In this document: one piece after another, positions 11,801 to 25,396 of the stretch
Layout: every line of letters begins with the position of its first letter
Position numbering within the stretch: position 1 is the first letter of the stretch
Assembly (NCBI RefSeq): GCF_030272615.1
Contig: NC_081411.1
Location: 185,426,449-185,490,448, forward strand
DNA from: Cryptomeria japonica
Taxonomy: Eukaryota > Streptophyta > Pinopsida > Cupressales > Cupressaceae
Direction: 5' to 3'
Length of the DNA: 64,000 nt
Notes under the pieces: generated by a model
What the model was told of the DNA's origin: nothing
The model's input: the letters and a program-made list of their open reading frames with translations, nothing else
The model's database searches: none
Made by a program: the position numbers and the translations under genes

Positions 11801-13874
11801 GGTGAAATATATTTTAATCCCAGATTCTGTAAAATTTGCGATCGCAGACCAGGAACAATGTCTGTATTTGATATGGAGCCTTCTTTCGCACTGTCCATCC
11901 CAGATATTTCTATTTTCAATTGCTTCCATTTCTTGTTTTTGAGCTCATTTTCAAGCATCGAATACACTTTATCTCCAGCTTTCGACTTGCCTGTGCTCCG
12001 ATCACCGCATATAAAAACTGCTACTGCTGCCTCGTCCTCCTCCAATTCCAGCAATTTTTTAATGCTGCTGACTGAACAAAATCACAAGATACATGTAAAC
12101 ATATCCTATAATAAGAGCATTCAACATAACGTTCGGGTCTATACCTGGGTCATTGTCGTCCTGATCTCCATCGTACTCTCTTTGTGGAGCACGAAGACCT
12201 TTATGTTGAAAAACTGTACAAAACCAAATATAATTATCATTAGCTCCATCTCTATAAAACTAATAGTAGATAGTTGTAAACTTCTGTTCCTTACAAAATA
12301 GTGTTGACTAAATAAAACAAAATTATTTTAAAAAGCTATGTTAATAGATTATTATTAATTTTTGAAAATATATTTTGTACAAAATTACAAAAAATAGTTT
12401 ATAAGGAAAAATGTTTGATTATTATAATCTATATGCTCTTCAATAATACTATTAGATCTAATATTATGTTCAAGTTTTCAGAATCAACATTTGAATTGCA
12501 TTCTATGATCAATGGTGTAGAAGTAGAGAGTAAGAGGAGAGAATAGTATATTGTAGACTAAGACCATCTAAAAAGAGAAGGGAAAGGATACACATAGACT
12601 AAGGTACTTGAGAAAAAAGTTGGTAAATGATAAATACAATGCTTAAAATCATAGGAAAAATTAATGTGCATGTGCGCATGCTTGGCACAAACTAATAAGG
12701 GAAAAGTGTACTTGTGGTGTTTAGCAAGGATCAAACCCAAACTAGGTCAATAATCTTACAAGCCATTGTGCCTTTGTTGAGCCATTGTGCTTATGGGTTA
12801 TCCCCTCATAAGTGGTCTCTCTAAGCTTAGAGCAGGCTAAAGTTTAAATTTACCAAAGCAACATATGTTGATATCATCCACATGATTTTATCACCAACTG
12901 AATTTGCATTGAAAGGAGTTGACAAAATATTCTTTAAAAATGTTCCATGTACATGTTAGCCAAAACTAAGGAGAGGTGCAAAAAAATTCTAAATCAATTA
13001 TTTAATTCATATGTTTCATTATGGTATCCATTTGTGTGAGTGGTTACTAATAAAAAAATTGCAAGTATGATGTTCCAGGGCCACACATCTTATTATTTCT
13101 CTTGAATAAATTCCTAGGAAAACAATTATTCATTTCAACAATTTTTCTATTGTGTCGAAGTGTTGCTTCATATGTTCAATTCTTATTAGTTGTGACTTAA
13201 TAAGGCTCTAGAAAAAAATGTATGCTTTAAAAAACACAGATAAGACACGCGTGTTTATATTTTTTAATGTGTCAATTTGATTTTTATATTTTATCCCTAA
13301 TTATCTAATCTTTTTCAACCCATTTATATCATTAGACCTATATAAGACTTGAATACGTATTTCATAATTTTGGTTTTTTAGATGTTAGCAATTATGAATC
13401 AATAGATAATGGACGTGTCCTGATTATGTTGGTTCATGGATAAATTTCCAAACAAAACCTTTTTACATTATCTTTTGTCATTCTACAAATGCCATTTTTT
13501 AAAAATTAATCAATTTATGTTATTCAAAATAACTTCATCAAAGAGACTAGTATAACACAATAAAAAGGTTAGCTATAAGACTACTATCAAACCTAAAGTT
13601 TCCTTTATATTATTAAAGTTAAAAATAATTAATATTATTACTAAAATTCAATATATAATTGATCTATTTCTATATTTCTAGGTACTTAATGAAGACTATT
13701 CTCAACTTATTAATTAAAAAATATTTTAAAGATTAAATATAATGTTAATTATGTTTGTTTTAATATAATTTTAAAAAATCCAAATTAATCTCAACAAGAA
13801 TATATGATTTGAAGACTTACATTGAATTTTTTTTCCTTTAAGTACCAATTTTTTAGTCTTCCTCCATATTACTC
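7542..13874 (-). CDS. NB-ARC/LRR resistance-type protein with C-terminal SEO-like (sieve element occlusion) domain
   Basis: Seven exons can be joined with GT-AG introns in compatible phases: 13874-13821, 12213-12145, 12071-11050, 10939-10673, 10377-9274, 8891-8304 and 8192-7542. No stop occurs in about 1250 codons. Order: a short basic/acidic linker, a degenerate NB-ARC, leucine-rich repeats, then a region resembling the thioredoxin-like part of SEO proteins. NLR proteins are intracellular immune receptors; SEO proteins are phloem P-proteins. The first exon was not found. The duplication unit allows only 13,875-14,090 for it, so no TIR, CC or RPW8 domain can be placed and the gene may be 5'-truncated. 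The two 5' exons rest on phase agreement only. An alternative is two adjacent genes, with the LRR reading frame ending at its own stop just past 9274. Splice sites are conserved in the dead second copy, which favours the fusion. Confidence 0.7.
9274..10939 (-). CDS. Leucine-rich repeat exons of the NLR-SEO gene
   Basis: Exon 10939-10673 (acceptor TTTCCGAAG, donor AAT/GTAAGT) carries PNLRVLGLGDC and HLRYFQAGRIQQLP. Exon 10377-9274 (acceptor TTTTCAG, donor CAC/GTAAGC) carries about twelve repeats of the form L..LNLS.C..L..LP, for example LKRLDLSHCEELTELPSNFG and LEKLNLSSCDKLDEASIRL. This is the plant resistance-protein type of LRR. Both exons are in phase 0. The region is duplicated in the broken second copy (36,752-37,828). 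Confidence 0.85.
11050..12071 (-). CDS. NB-ARC exon of the NLR-SEO gene
   Basis: The exon is 1022 bp, acceptor TTGTTCAG/TC and donor AAG/GTAGAT. A short leader SIKKLLELEEDEAAVAVFIC leads into a P-loop-like GDRSTGKSKAGD. Next come a kinase-2-like NVFMYIENIPSAE, an RNBS-B-like RIRLLVTTREKDV and a GLYKQAL-type ARC1 segment (GLGYKQALEFFKKKL). The place of GLPL is taken by CKGYKLQMKIV and that of MHD by VVPATVMPYCLSLAKG. Lengths and spacing are those of an NB-ARC, but the kinase-2 Asp, the GLPL and the MHD residues have changed, so nucleotide switching is doubtful. Confidence 0.75.
12214..13820. other. Long intron or 5' region of the NLR gene
   Basis: AT-rich, with no open frame that resembles a resistance-gene N-terminal domain. 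A small direct repeat AGCCATTGTGC occurs twice near 12,760-12,790. Confidence 0.4.
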
Positions 13875-14040
13875 CTGCCATGACCAACATACAATTAGAT
13901 AATAAGTAATAATCAATTATAAAAAAATAAATAATAACTTTATGATATCTAATTTATGTTTTTATGAACCTCAAAATGCTTAATTAAAACTTCAATTTAT
14001 ACATGATTCGACAAAATTTCATATTATATTTATTTATATA

Positions 14041-14063
14041 TTATATATATATATATATATATA
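14041..14063. repeat. (TA)n microsatellite
   Basis: About eleven TA units, located at the junction between the two tandem NLR units. Confidence 0.9.
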
Positions 14064-14315
14064 ACTCATTTGTATGCATACATATATCTATTCAAATTTA
14101 TACACATTCACAAAGTGGACTTTATTTGGACCAATATGTATGATGTGTTTACTATTTGTTTAGCTATAAATAAATAAAACATCACACAATATAATTACAT
14201 TATAAGAAACCTCATCATTGTAATTATAATCTTTTTAATAGAAATCCTTTATCTAGAGAATGCATAAATAATTAGATATGTTGTTCATTTTTAATATAAA
14301 AGTAATATGTTTTCT

Positions 14316-14961
14316 ATGCTTATGTGAAGTTTGATTTTTCCTTTTCCTCTTTGCTATTTTTCCTATTCCATTCCTCCATAAATTTGAATAGCACATTTGT
14401 TGTCTTTGTCACCCTCATGTTTGTTATCTCCCTTTCCATCTTCTCCATCATCATTTCCCTCCATGCACTGCCTTTGTCACCCACTTCTTACATATTTCTC
14501 TCGCTTTGTCATCTATCCTTGGAATCAGATTTTCTCAAAGGATCTTTCCCTTAGCAGGCACAACAATGAGCAATGGCAATTTATAGAAGGAAGGATGCCT
14601 TCGGATAAAAAGCATGGCTAAGGAATTGATGGACCAAGGATCTGCAGTTGATGGTCACTTGAGTTTCTTAATCCCCTCTAGATGAGTTGCTCATGTGCCT
14701 CTACCATGTATTATTATTGGAATCCATACCACTTCAAAGTCGATACAACTTTTAATAGGTTTGTCCTCCTTCTTCTTGTGCTTATCATACACTTCACTGA
14801 AAGTCATGCGTTCTCCTTTAAGGTCGATACTGTTTTCTATTTGTTTTTCCTCCGACATTTTCTTGAGATTGTCATACCCCTTATTGAAAGCCTTGAATTC
14901 TGCTTCAATGTTGTGAGGCCATGAGAGTAAGAGGAAAACTAATTTCCCCTCAAGGTCTTTG
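14316..14961 (-). pseudogene. Second NLR-SEO copy: last exon, separated from the rest
   Basis: Homologous to 7542-8184 of the intact copy. It shares VFLLLSWPHNIE, TFSEVYDKHKKKEDKPIKS and DFEVVWIPIIIHGRGT. A TGA follows GRGT where the intact copy has CGA, and further small indels destroy the frame downstream. The match stops at the TTTG of 14,958-14,961, eight bases inside the exon. The missing exon start and its splice site are found 20.65 kb away at 35,615 onward. Confidence 0.85.
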
Positions 14962-16250
14962 CAATAATACATTTGGGGTCAAATTCTGACGGAGGTTTCC
15001 GATGGACAAGGAACATTGTGTGAAAATTTGATTTTTTTTTTTTAAAATGCCTGTGTTCGTCGGAATTCGGATGACCACGAGCATTTTATTAAAAAAAAAA
15101 ATGCAACGCATTTTCATTTTGAAAGAAAATCGAAACAAGCGGCAATCGTCTTGCCTCCCTGCCCCCCCCCGCCAGAGCGATCTTTGCACAAGCAAGGTAA
15201 GGTTTTTGGCTCGCTTTTGTCCAGGTGAATTTTCTATCAAGGGTTTAGAATGTTTTTGGCCGCAGTAGAGCGATCAATTCTCAATTTTGTTTGGTAAATC
15301 ATCTTCGTTTTGCACACAAAGGGTGCGTTGAATACTTGTATAAGCTGTATGGAGGTTATAGAAAGTTGTATGAAGCGTCTGTTTCTTCCTGATTTTCTTC
15401 CTCTCTGTCTGTAGATGATTTTTGTGCTTGTATTGAAGTTTTTGCAATGAAGCTATCTATATTAAGAACTCCTCTACATATTTCAATCCATCACAAGTTT
15501 CCTTGTGTCTTGTCATTCAGACTTGAGTAACATTTAAAATGGACGTCTTTTAGCTTTGATACTCAGTGGTCCACTTTCCTAGAACATAAAGAACACAAAG
15601 GAGTAGAGGTAGTTAAACTGATAGCAATCTATCATTAAATGTTGAATTCATCAAGTAGGGTGTTCGAAGGATAAAGGCCATTAAAGGCATTTTGTTCTTT
15701 TAGCTTTGATCGTATCATGAACTTCTACGATCTCCTCATTCTCCTACATTGGGGTATAATACTCTGGTTTCAGCTTAATTTTGATTAAAGCTGCATCTTG
15801 AAGTGCTTATATGCACATCTTTCATAGAGTAAACATGCAACATACACTACATGTAAAGGTCACTCAAAAAGGATGCAGTACCATATCTCATCAAATGCAA
15901 CTCAATGGGAAAGAGGACTAGATTCCAGAGAGGTGGTAAAGAGTTTTATTGCAATGGCCTAAAGTATTGTCCAAGATGAATCAATTACACCCCTCACAAA
16001 AGATGAGGTTACTCAACCATACAAGTCTTAGCGGTCCAAGAGCGAGCATGTCTTCCACACTCATAGCAAGTCCATACGAGCACTCCAAATATAATAGTGC
16101 ACCGTTATCTTGGTTCATTTTAATTTCTCATGTCTTTCTTTAGTTATCACTTAGTTAAGAGATTTCTGCACAAGATATCCTTAGGCCCCTTTGTGCCCTA
16201 GCAAATGTAGGAAGCTATTACATACTTCCCTCTAACACCTATGTCCTTAC
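14962..16250. other. Non-coding left part of the insertion
   Basis: Contains a poly-C run of ten (~15,163-15,172) and several homopolymer tracts. No gene was recognised. Confidence 0.4.
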
Positions 16251-17468
16251 TTCATACTCACAACATCAAGTGTGGCACAAAAAACAAGGCAAGAATTAAA
16301 ATACATCAAGTGTGGCACAAATTTGGACCAATAATTTTTTTAATAGTCTTAAAAGGCATATTATGAAAAATCATGGAGTCTTCAAATCTTCCATTCTAAA
16401 ACATTCAAATTCAATTGCAAAATTCAAATTTTCTTAGATTTTTTCCAAACGTAAAAACCAAAAATTTTATGCAAACTTTATTAATGAAGGTCAAATTTTC
16501 TCAAATTTTGAAATTCGAAATACAAAGTGTCCCTTTGGTTAAAATGTGAACATCTAATTCAAGCAATAAACTTTGAATTTCAATCATTTTTTTTAAAATT
16601 GTCATGGTGAGGGCACAAAATGTCATTTTTTTAAATTTTAAATATAATTAAATCCTACTCTATTTGCTTCAAATTTCATTCTAAGAAAGAATTCCAATGT
16701 TTTCTTAAGGGTGAGCATGGAATCCATTATGCAAAAGGACTCAAATACAAAGATAAAGAATACAATTACCTTCATTTTCAAATTTGAAAAAATGGCTTTC
16801 TTGTAATTTCCTCAAAATGGATGAAGTTGAATCCACGCACGTTTCAAGCAATCCTTTGTCATCCTCAATCCAATTCACTCCCAAGCTTTTACAATTGAAT
16901 TGAGTCAAATCTCTCAAAATTTTAAATTTTCAAAAGAACGCTTTTGAAGAGCATTTTTCTTTAAAACCTCTATAGCCAAGTGGAGAAATAACCATGTACC
17001 TATAACTACTCAATGCACATGTCAAGAATACCTATTCAATACATATATAGTTGAAGCACATCATAAACACCCAACAAGACCAACATCATAAAAATATAAT
17101 TCAATGCATCAAGATATCATATAATCAACGAACACATTTACTAAAACATAAATAATTTTATGCACATTTATGAACTAAAGCATTCAAATAAACAAGGCAT
17201 ATAAACATAACATAGCCACCTCAAATCATATTGAACACCAACAATCGACATGTTAAGGAACCTCATCTTGAAACGTGGGGATGGTCCAAACACACCATTC
17301 AAAGCAAGGACAACAACCACAACTAAAACTCACAAAAAACAATGAAGCTAAAACATCGTTCAACACCCAAGACAAAAAACACAAGAACAACATATGCATC
17401 CCTTAATACATAGTTGAAGCTAGTGATGTTGAGATCTACATCTCAACAATAGAAATGGGGTGTTACAA
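16250..17468 (-). repeat. Possible solo LTR (Gypsy-like)
   Basis: The right edge reads GGGGTGTTACA, the inverse of TGTAACACCCC, a common start of plant Gypsy LTRs. Just inside lies TGTTGAGAT-ctac-ATCTCAACA (17,432-17,453), a 9-bp inverted repeat. No primer site, polypurine tract or second copy is visible and the left end is undefined. Confidence 0.25.
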
Positions 17469-17469
17469 T

Positions 17470-19685
17470 TATAATGTATAATGGTTGATATATATGCTAA
17501 CATGTGGTACACATCCCCCAAGGTAGTTATATTCTTATGCTTTGTAAGTCATCCCACTAGCAAATTAGATTAAAACTGTGTATCCCATGTGTGGGGTAAG
17601 TGGTAATGGTAGTGTTAGTTATTTGAGTGTTATATATTGTGGGGCTCAGGAAAGAGAAGGGAAGTGAAAAGTATTTGTGTTTAGGATCTCATGATTTTTA
17701 TTAAAGGTAAATAGGTTTTAGGTTATAGACTCCTAAAACCCAATTTAATCAAAATATCAATAAAATAGCCACTAACCAATAGCAAAAGATCAAACTAGAT
17801 GATTTGAAAGGGCCTAGAGTCTTGTCAATGTCATTTCCAACCTAAACAATGTCATTTCCTTTTTTTCAATACGCACACCCTTAGCTTGACAATGGGATTT
17901 TGAAATAACTCTTTGAACAACCATCCAAGACACCATATTCAAGTTCCTTTGATCAAGGAGACTGGAGGGAATCCTCAACCAAAGTCACTTCATGCAATGA
18001 GGAAGAATGCCTACCCAAAGATGTTGTATGTTGTATCGATTCCATAGACTAGGTGAGTGCGTGACTCCTTGCACACTCTTCTACCATGGTAATAGCTCTT
18101 CGATTAAGTCCACTACCCATCCTCAACCATCAAGACAACATCCTCATTAGTGGTGCAGGGGCACCTCATGACCAAGGAAATCATGAAAAAGACCATGAAT
18201 TTTTAAAGGAATAATCATGTGATTCATCCATATTTGCAATAAGATAGGTTATTTTGTTGATTTTTGTAATAAACCCCACCTTGTTACCCAATGTCATGGA
18301 TTTGGCAGGATGATAAGCCACCATAGGCATATGGGCCTAGGGGTATTTAATTGAGTATTTTAGGTGTTTTTAGGTGTCTTAGGATGTTTTAGACATGTTT
18401 TAATGACACTAATACCATTGGATTCAATAGGTGTCAAATTTGGTTAAAATATGTCAAAATTATAAAAATTGTCAAAGTTGCTAATAACCATTTTTGGTTA
18501 AAAAGTGCAACTTCTTTCCAAATGGTTCCCATAGTTAAAAAATTTGTTGATAACTGATGGGAAGGATATAAATCATGATTCCAACCACCTTTTGGGGGTT
18601 TTTGACTCATTTGTAATGATTTGGCATAAAAAAAGCAATAAAATTCTGTGATTTTCCTGCAATTTTGCTGCTATAATCATTGTACCATATTGTATGGACT
18701 TGATAGAAGCATAAAATGGTGGGATGTGTTAGATTAGTGAATCACCTTTCAAATGAGACTATTTTGAGGTATTTATTCATTCTTGAAGTGGAGATATCTG
18801 CAATTTACTGGAAGTTGCTGGGTTAGGACAGTGTTCCCTAGGTTTTGGCATTAAAATTGTGAAAAATTGCTAATCCTTCATAGTCACTCAATGGCCCTGG
18901 AGGAGAAGCAAGGTTTAACAATTTAATTTAATATTTTGAAATAATTTTTCAGGTTTGGAGTTGAAATGAGCAAGGGTTTGATGCACTAAGGTGGGCAACT
19001 CCATGTGGCCACCTAGTGAAGGCATACAAGAAGGTTCCATATCTGGAGTTTGGGGTGTCACCAAGGTCTAAAACCAGGTAGTTTGTAGTTTTTCCATGTA
19101 ATTGAGAGTTAAATACCATTAATTTTCTTGGGAAGAACTTTTTAAGGGTACTTTCTTTGTAAAATAGACCTAATTGGAGCTATTAGGCCTACTAGCCAAG
19201 GGTAGGGTTAGGTCCTTTGCATAATTGATCAGCCTGAACCCTTGGGATATGTGTTAGTACTCCATGGTAGGGGTATAAATCCATTTTAATCCTTAGGTTT
19301 CCTTTGGCATTATTGGGAGAAAAACAACAATTCCAGTCTGGCAGGGCTACAAGGGCTTGTAAGCCTCTAAAACAACAACTTTGTAAAATTACCTTAAGGG
19401 AATCAATCCATTCCTGGGATAAGGTCTCTCTGACCTTGAAACCTTCAAATCATACCATTTTTTGTCACATTTTCATTGGGAAGAGTTCTAACCATAGTTG
19501 GACCAATTTGGCCTAGTGAGTCTCGTGCAGCTATTGGGAGGGTTGGGGGATAGAACCCTGCATAGAAGAAAACAAGTTGGAAGTGATATGGAACCTATAT
19601 ATCCAAGTCTTGAACACCCCATGAAGTTAGTTTGAAGTGCTAGGGTCCTTGGTTGGAGGTTTCAGTAGAAGAACCTATTCCACAC
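17470..19685. other. Non-coding DNA inside the insertion
   Basis: No gene or repeat structure recognised. Short frames such as 19,304-19,516 have no family resemblance. Confidence 0.4.
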
Positions 19686-19689
19686 CTTG

Positions 19690-19935
19690 CCTGGGGCTCT
19701 GCATCAATTAGAGTCTTGGAAATGTCAATGTCCACCAAGATATAGGCAAAAGTAGAGTGGTTGGTATCAAAGGTTGTGGAATATACCTTCAAAAAATAAC
19801 CAATAACATTGTTGATATCTTTATAATAGAAATCATCTCATAAATGAAAGAGAATGTTAGGCACCCTCGCCAAAGTGACATTATATTGATAGATTTTCAT
19901 CAAAAGAATGGAAAACTCAAGAAGCTATGGTGACA
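19690..19935 (-). pseudogene. Possible LINE ORF1 (DUF4283-like) remnant
   Basis: One minus-strand frame gives RVPNILFHL, then DDFYYKDINNVIGYFLKV and, after T..HSTFAY, ILVDIDISKTLID. This resembles the W-R-x-P-x-L-P-x-x-x-W ... IG ... T..FARI.VE.D.S.. pattern of the DUF4283 region in plant LINE ORF1 proteins. The frame has stops and no reverse transcriptase is adjacent. The identification rests on pattern alone. Confidence 0.3.
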
Positions 19936-19939
19936 TATT

Positions 19940-21078
19940 GTGGCATTAGTAGGGATTATCTCTATTGACCACACCTTTCAAATATAGTATCCCCTAGTTC
20001 TCCTCATAGAATGGACCATTGGATGGCTCATAGTGGTATCCCATCCTACATTTATCTTGATGGCATTGCCGATAGTTGGTATGTGGTTCTTGGTACGGGT
20101 TTCCTCGTACCCTATTATCTTATTTATATATTTGTTCCAACATGTGGAGATTGATTTTTGTCATGCTATGATGATTTTCATGTTTACATGTGTTTTGACA
20201 TTATGCAAATAGGATTGTGAAGTTTCCTTCAATTGTTGATGATCTCTCATCTTTGTTGCATGGGCCAACAATTTTATTTTATCTTGTTTGAATTAGTTTA
20301 ATCACTATTGTGGGTTTTCTCTATTGTGTAGTTATTGTGGCTATGTTTGATTTGCTATTGGAATTGAAAACATTTATTTGACTTATTATTGGTACTATTT
20401 TTTCTTTCTTTCAATATTTATGATCTTTGGTAGTTTAGTGAAACTCTTGCTTATTTTAAATGCTGCCTTCTTTGTTGTGATGTGATTCCTCACCAAGATC
20501 GATGTAGATAACCTTGGATGAGTGTATATAAGGAATCAAACATTGGGAAAATTTGAGGATAGGGGTAAGTGTTTGTTGTATGGGTAGCTACGATCCACTT
20601 GTACATTCTTAGTGATAATTGACGGCTATGTCTTGGAGGCTAATCCCATTAAACAAACAAGGGGGAAGTCATACATAATCGTATGGATCCTCCCTAGTTG
20701 TGTGTGGATTCAAGACCATCATTTCATATGGTTCTTGGTTACTTTGTGAGACCATGGCATCCTCTTAGACCAATATGTGAGCCTTGTATTGTTATCCCTG
20801 CAATGTGGATGAATAAGTGTATGTTAAAATAAATGCTTTGCTTAGAATACTTAAAAATGTCTCTCAGAAAGTCTGCAACAGGCAAACTTTTAGTAAGAAT
20901 TTGTAGACACAATGCTCAAAAATTCACACAATCAGCTACATTAAATACGTTCTCTATTAAGTTCAATGTTTTATGATGAAAAAGAAGAGTTAAATGGTTT
21001 TGGTTCGATTTGCAATTTTTGTGAAGCTTTTGCACTTAAGTTTCCATAACCTGATTTTTTTGCCTGTGAAGAAAGACT
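19940..21078. other. Upstream region of the CACTA element
   Basis: No gene seen. The 5' terminal inverted repeat of the CACTA element should lie in or before this stretch, but I found no convincing CACTA terminus. Confidence 0.35.
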
Positions 21079-24000
21079 ATGTCAGATAATATCAGCGAAG
21101 AACAAAATAAGGAGACAATTGCTAGATTATGGTCTAACTTGAAAAGAAAAGGTATGGGAAATGTTATTGTCCCTGCAAAATTTGTAAGGGCTTAAAGACT
21201 AGAAGACTTCTAATCAAAATAGCTAAGAAACATTATAGGTAGCATGGTCACATTGAAGGGGGACATGATTATCATCCACTGGTAAGTTGTTCATTATATC
21301 GTTTTAACAATTTATATACATAAGAAATCACTTCATAATGAGATCATGATCATGGTTTATTTATGTATATCAATTTTATATAGGTGGAGCACCCTGGAGC
21401 ACATGGTATAGATCAACAAAACCCTGAGAATATGGTTTTCAAAGTGGAGGAACATGGAGGTGTGAATATCGAAGTTGAAGATAATGATCCCATGGAAGAT
21501 GACGATCATGCACCAGAAAACACAATTGAAGATGATGGTACAAATACATTGATCCATGACACATTTAGTACTGGCATAGCTGATCATGATGATCAGGATA
21601 ACCTTGATGTTCATGATTTACCTCTTCTTGAGAAGGCATATGAGCCCCTTTACAAAGGCTCCCAAACAACTCTTCTCTCTGTTGTATTGTTGTTGGTGAA
21701 CTTGAAGGTTATGACTGGTTTATCCAACATAACAATCTCACGTATGTTAAGGTGTGTCATACATGTCATTACAGTTAATAAATGGTGAATCATGTACCAT
21801 TAATATTCTTTATATTAACATCTCAAACCTTTTTTTTTGTTGTAGATTGATAGCTGAGTTTTTCTTACCAAAATCAAATATTCTACCTCGCTCATACCAA
21901 GAATTATCTACCATTATGAAAGATATTGGAATGGAGTATCAAACAATAGATGCTTGTCCCAATGATCATATTATATATCATAAACAACATGAATTTGGAA
22001 CAAAATGCCCTGAATGTCATATCAATAGATATCGAACAGATCAAATAACAAAAGAGGTGCCTCGCAAGGTTCTTCGTTATATTCCCATTATTCCACATAT
22101 GCAATGATTATTCAGGTGCACTAGCTTGGCACAATTTATGGATTACCATTCACGCAATAGAAGTCGAGATGACATTATTCGAATGCCTGCGGATGGTTCA
22201 GCATTTATGGACATAGAGGAAAAGTGGCTACACTTTAAAGAAGAACCTCATAATCTCAGGCTTTCATTGGCAACAGATGGTGTTAATCCATTTGGAGAGT
22301 TGAGATCTGTTTACTCAATGTGGCCTATTTTTGTTATCAACAATAATATTCCTCCATGGATGTCAATAAAGAGGGAGCACATAATGTTGGCAATGATTGT
22401 TCTAGGTATTTAATCATTTAATAGCCATCTACATTTAATTATAAATATTGCAGTAAAATGGTCATAATAATTATGTTATGTTTTTGTTCATTCCACTAGG
22501 CAAGCACCAATTCAAAGATATGCATGTATATATTGAGCCTCTTATCAATGAGTTGCTGGAGTTATGGAATGGTGTGACCATGTATGACATCTCCAGACCA
22601 ATAGGACAATTTCAATTCCATCCAATGCTTGTATGGACAATACATGATGCCCCAGGGATAACACATTTTTGTGGTACGTTATAGTGTTCAAGTTGCCCAT
22701 GATAATTATAATTATAAAAATTAACAAATTTAATAGAATTATACATTATCTTGTAGGTCTTCAAACAAAGGGAAAATTTGCATGTCCAATTTGTGGTCCA
22801 AAGATGAAATCCCATCATTCAAAAAGTTTAGGAAAGCAAGTGTTTGATGAGTATAGGCACTTCCTTCACAAAAATCATAAGTATCGAAATACTGAAAAAC
22901 ATATTTTCAATGGGAAAGAAGAGACTACATCAAAGCCACGAAGAATGACTCATCACTTATGGAAGTTGGAATATAATAGAATTAATCGTCAAGATAATGT
23001 CATTCCATCTAATGGTTTATGTTTGGAATTTGAATTTTTGTATCGTGTTTTGTTTACTGATGATCTAATTGATGATACTGAAGTTCATCAAGGCATGGAT
23101 GGCCACCTTCCAAAGGGACTAAAAAGTTATCCCAGACAATTTAGTAGGTTGCCTTACTACGAGCAGCTAAAAATTGTGCATTTGTTTGATACAATGCATA
23201 TTGGAAAGAATATAACAGAGACATTATGGAAAATATTGGATGGAAGGCATGACAAAGAAAAAATTGTCAAAATTTTTTAGTGACATTGTGGAATCCAATC
23301 ATGTAATGAAAAATGTCATTCAATCAAATAGCAATGGAGATCAAATTAATATAAGTACCCTTCCTTGGTTATTAACGGAGCAACAAAGCAATTCTATAAA
23401 AGAAGTTATACAAAAAATTCAATTTCCCACAGGATTTGTTGTGAACATAAACAATCTCATATCAAAGAAGAGTGAATTTGGGCCAGGGATGAAAACGCAT
23501 GATTGGCATACCTTCATTAAGGTAGTTCACGTTCTTGTGTATTTACTATATATTTGTATACTGTGCATGTACTTTTCATTGTATTATGTTAGAAAACAAT
23601 GAAAAGATCATTTTATAATTGTTGCAGTACGTTCTACCTCTATCTCTCCCAGACCACTTCGACAATAATATCAAGCAAGTCATATATGATCTTGGAAAAT
23701 ACATGAGGTAAGTAGTGATGTTTGTTTAATTTGTTGTATAGATATTATATTTGCCATATGTTTTACTTGTTATGCAATATATTGTATATTATTTTGTAAA
23801 GTCTTGTTTATATATTTTTGTGTCTTCAATCTCTTAGGTGGTTGTCATCTAAAGAAATACACAAGGAAGATATAAAATATTCGAAGAGAAAAATTGCTCA
23901 TCTAATGTGTGAAATGCAAAAGTGTCTACCTTCAATGCACAAGAACACTACCTCATACACCAAGTTGAGGAGATCGAATTGTGTGGACCTATACACACTA

Positions 24001-25396
24001 GGTCAATGTGGATGGTTGAGAGGCACTTGAAATTTTTGGAGGCTTTGGTTCGACAAAGAGCACATCCTGAGGGTTCTATGGTGGAGGGATATATGGTATA
24101 CCAAACTATGGTGTACATTACTAAATATCTTCCTGAGTTTGCAGCAAAAATCCACGTAGATCGCATTTGGGATCCCAACCCCATTAATAAATTCGAAGGG
24201 GAGCACTTGATGGGGAAAGGTAGATTGAAGAAAGTGAGAGGTAATTATAAGATGTTATTGTAGTAAATTAATTCTTCATCTTCTAAATAAATCAGTTGTA
24301 AGTGGTCTATTAATTATTTGTATAGTTGGTTGGGAGTGGGATGTGCTACATTTGTATATTGCAAACAATCTTGATTGGATGACGATGTGGATTGAACGAT
24401 GTCAACATTCTAGTCGCACATTAACATTGGATGGTGTCGCTTCATTGGTTAAAGAAGCTCATCGTAATGGAGATTCCAATGTTACACAAAGGGAAATTGA
24501 TTTAGCATATGGTTTAAGAGATCAACAGGTACGTATAATTTTATTAATCACCCGTATGTTTATCAACTCATGATGCAATAATTTTAATATGTTAGACATA
24601 TTGCAGATCAAACACCACAAGGCTATGTGCTGCAATGGTCATAAATTTTGCATCAAACAGTTGGATGACACAAAGAAAACTTGTGATTCTGGATTAACTG
24701 CAGTCTTTGAGGTGACCAATATTTTATCTAGAAATGACATACATCCTCAAGTGTCTCAAAATTGATACTATGGCATTTTGGATGATATACTTGAGTGTGA
24801 CTTTAATTCCTTCAAATTAGTTCTGTTCGTCGTCAAATGGTATAGTCTACGACTGAATAAAAATGATTTTGATAGAACTGTTATTGAACATGATAATGGA
24901 TTTACAATGGTTAATACAAGGTCGTTTGAACGAGTTGGGGATGAGCCCTATGTTCTTCCAAGTCAATGTGAGAAGGTATTTTACTTGGAGGTTCCACATA
25001 AGCAGGGTTGGTCATTTGTTGTTAGACATGATCCAAGAGGAAGGCCGATAATGTATAATGTGATGGAAGAAGAAGATACCGAAGAAGTAGAAGATGATAT
25101 AGATGATGATCATGATCGACAGTTACTTGATGATGTTCCTGACAGAAATGTACACAAAGAAGAAGTTGATGATGATGATGGTGTTGTTGTTGATGATGAT
25201 GGTGATGGTGATGGTGATGGTGATTGTGATGGTGATGGTGATGGTGATGGTGATGGTGATGGTGATGGTATCGGTGATGGTGATGACGATGACGATGATG
25301 AACACAATGATGATGACGACGATGACTACGACGATGACGACGATGACGATGATGATGATGATGATGTTGATGATGATGATGATGATGATGATGATA

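Noticed and set aside
13821..13874. Treating the 54-bp exon as proven
   Set aside because: Kept in the gene model only because phase and splice borders agree; too short for homology and could be chance.
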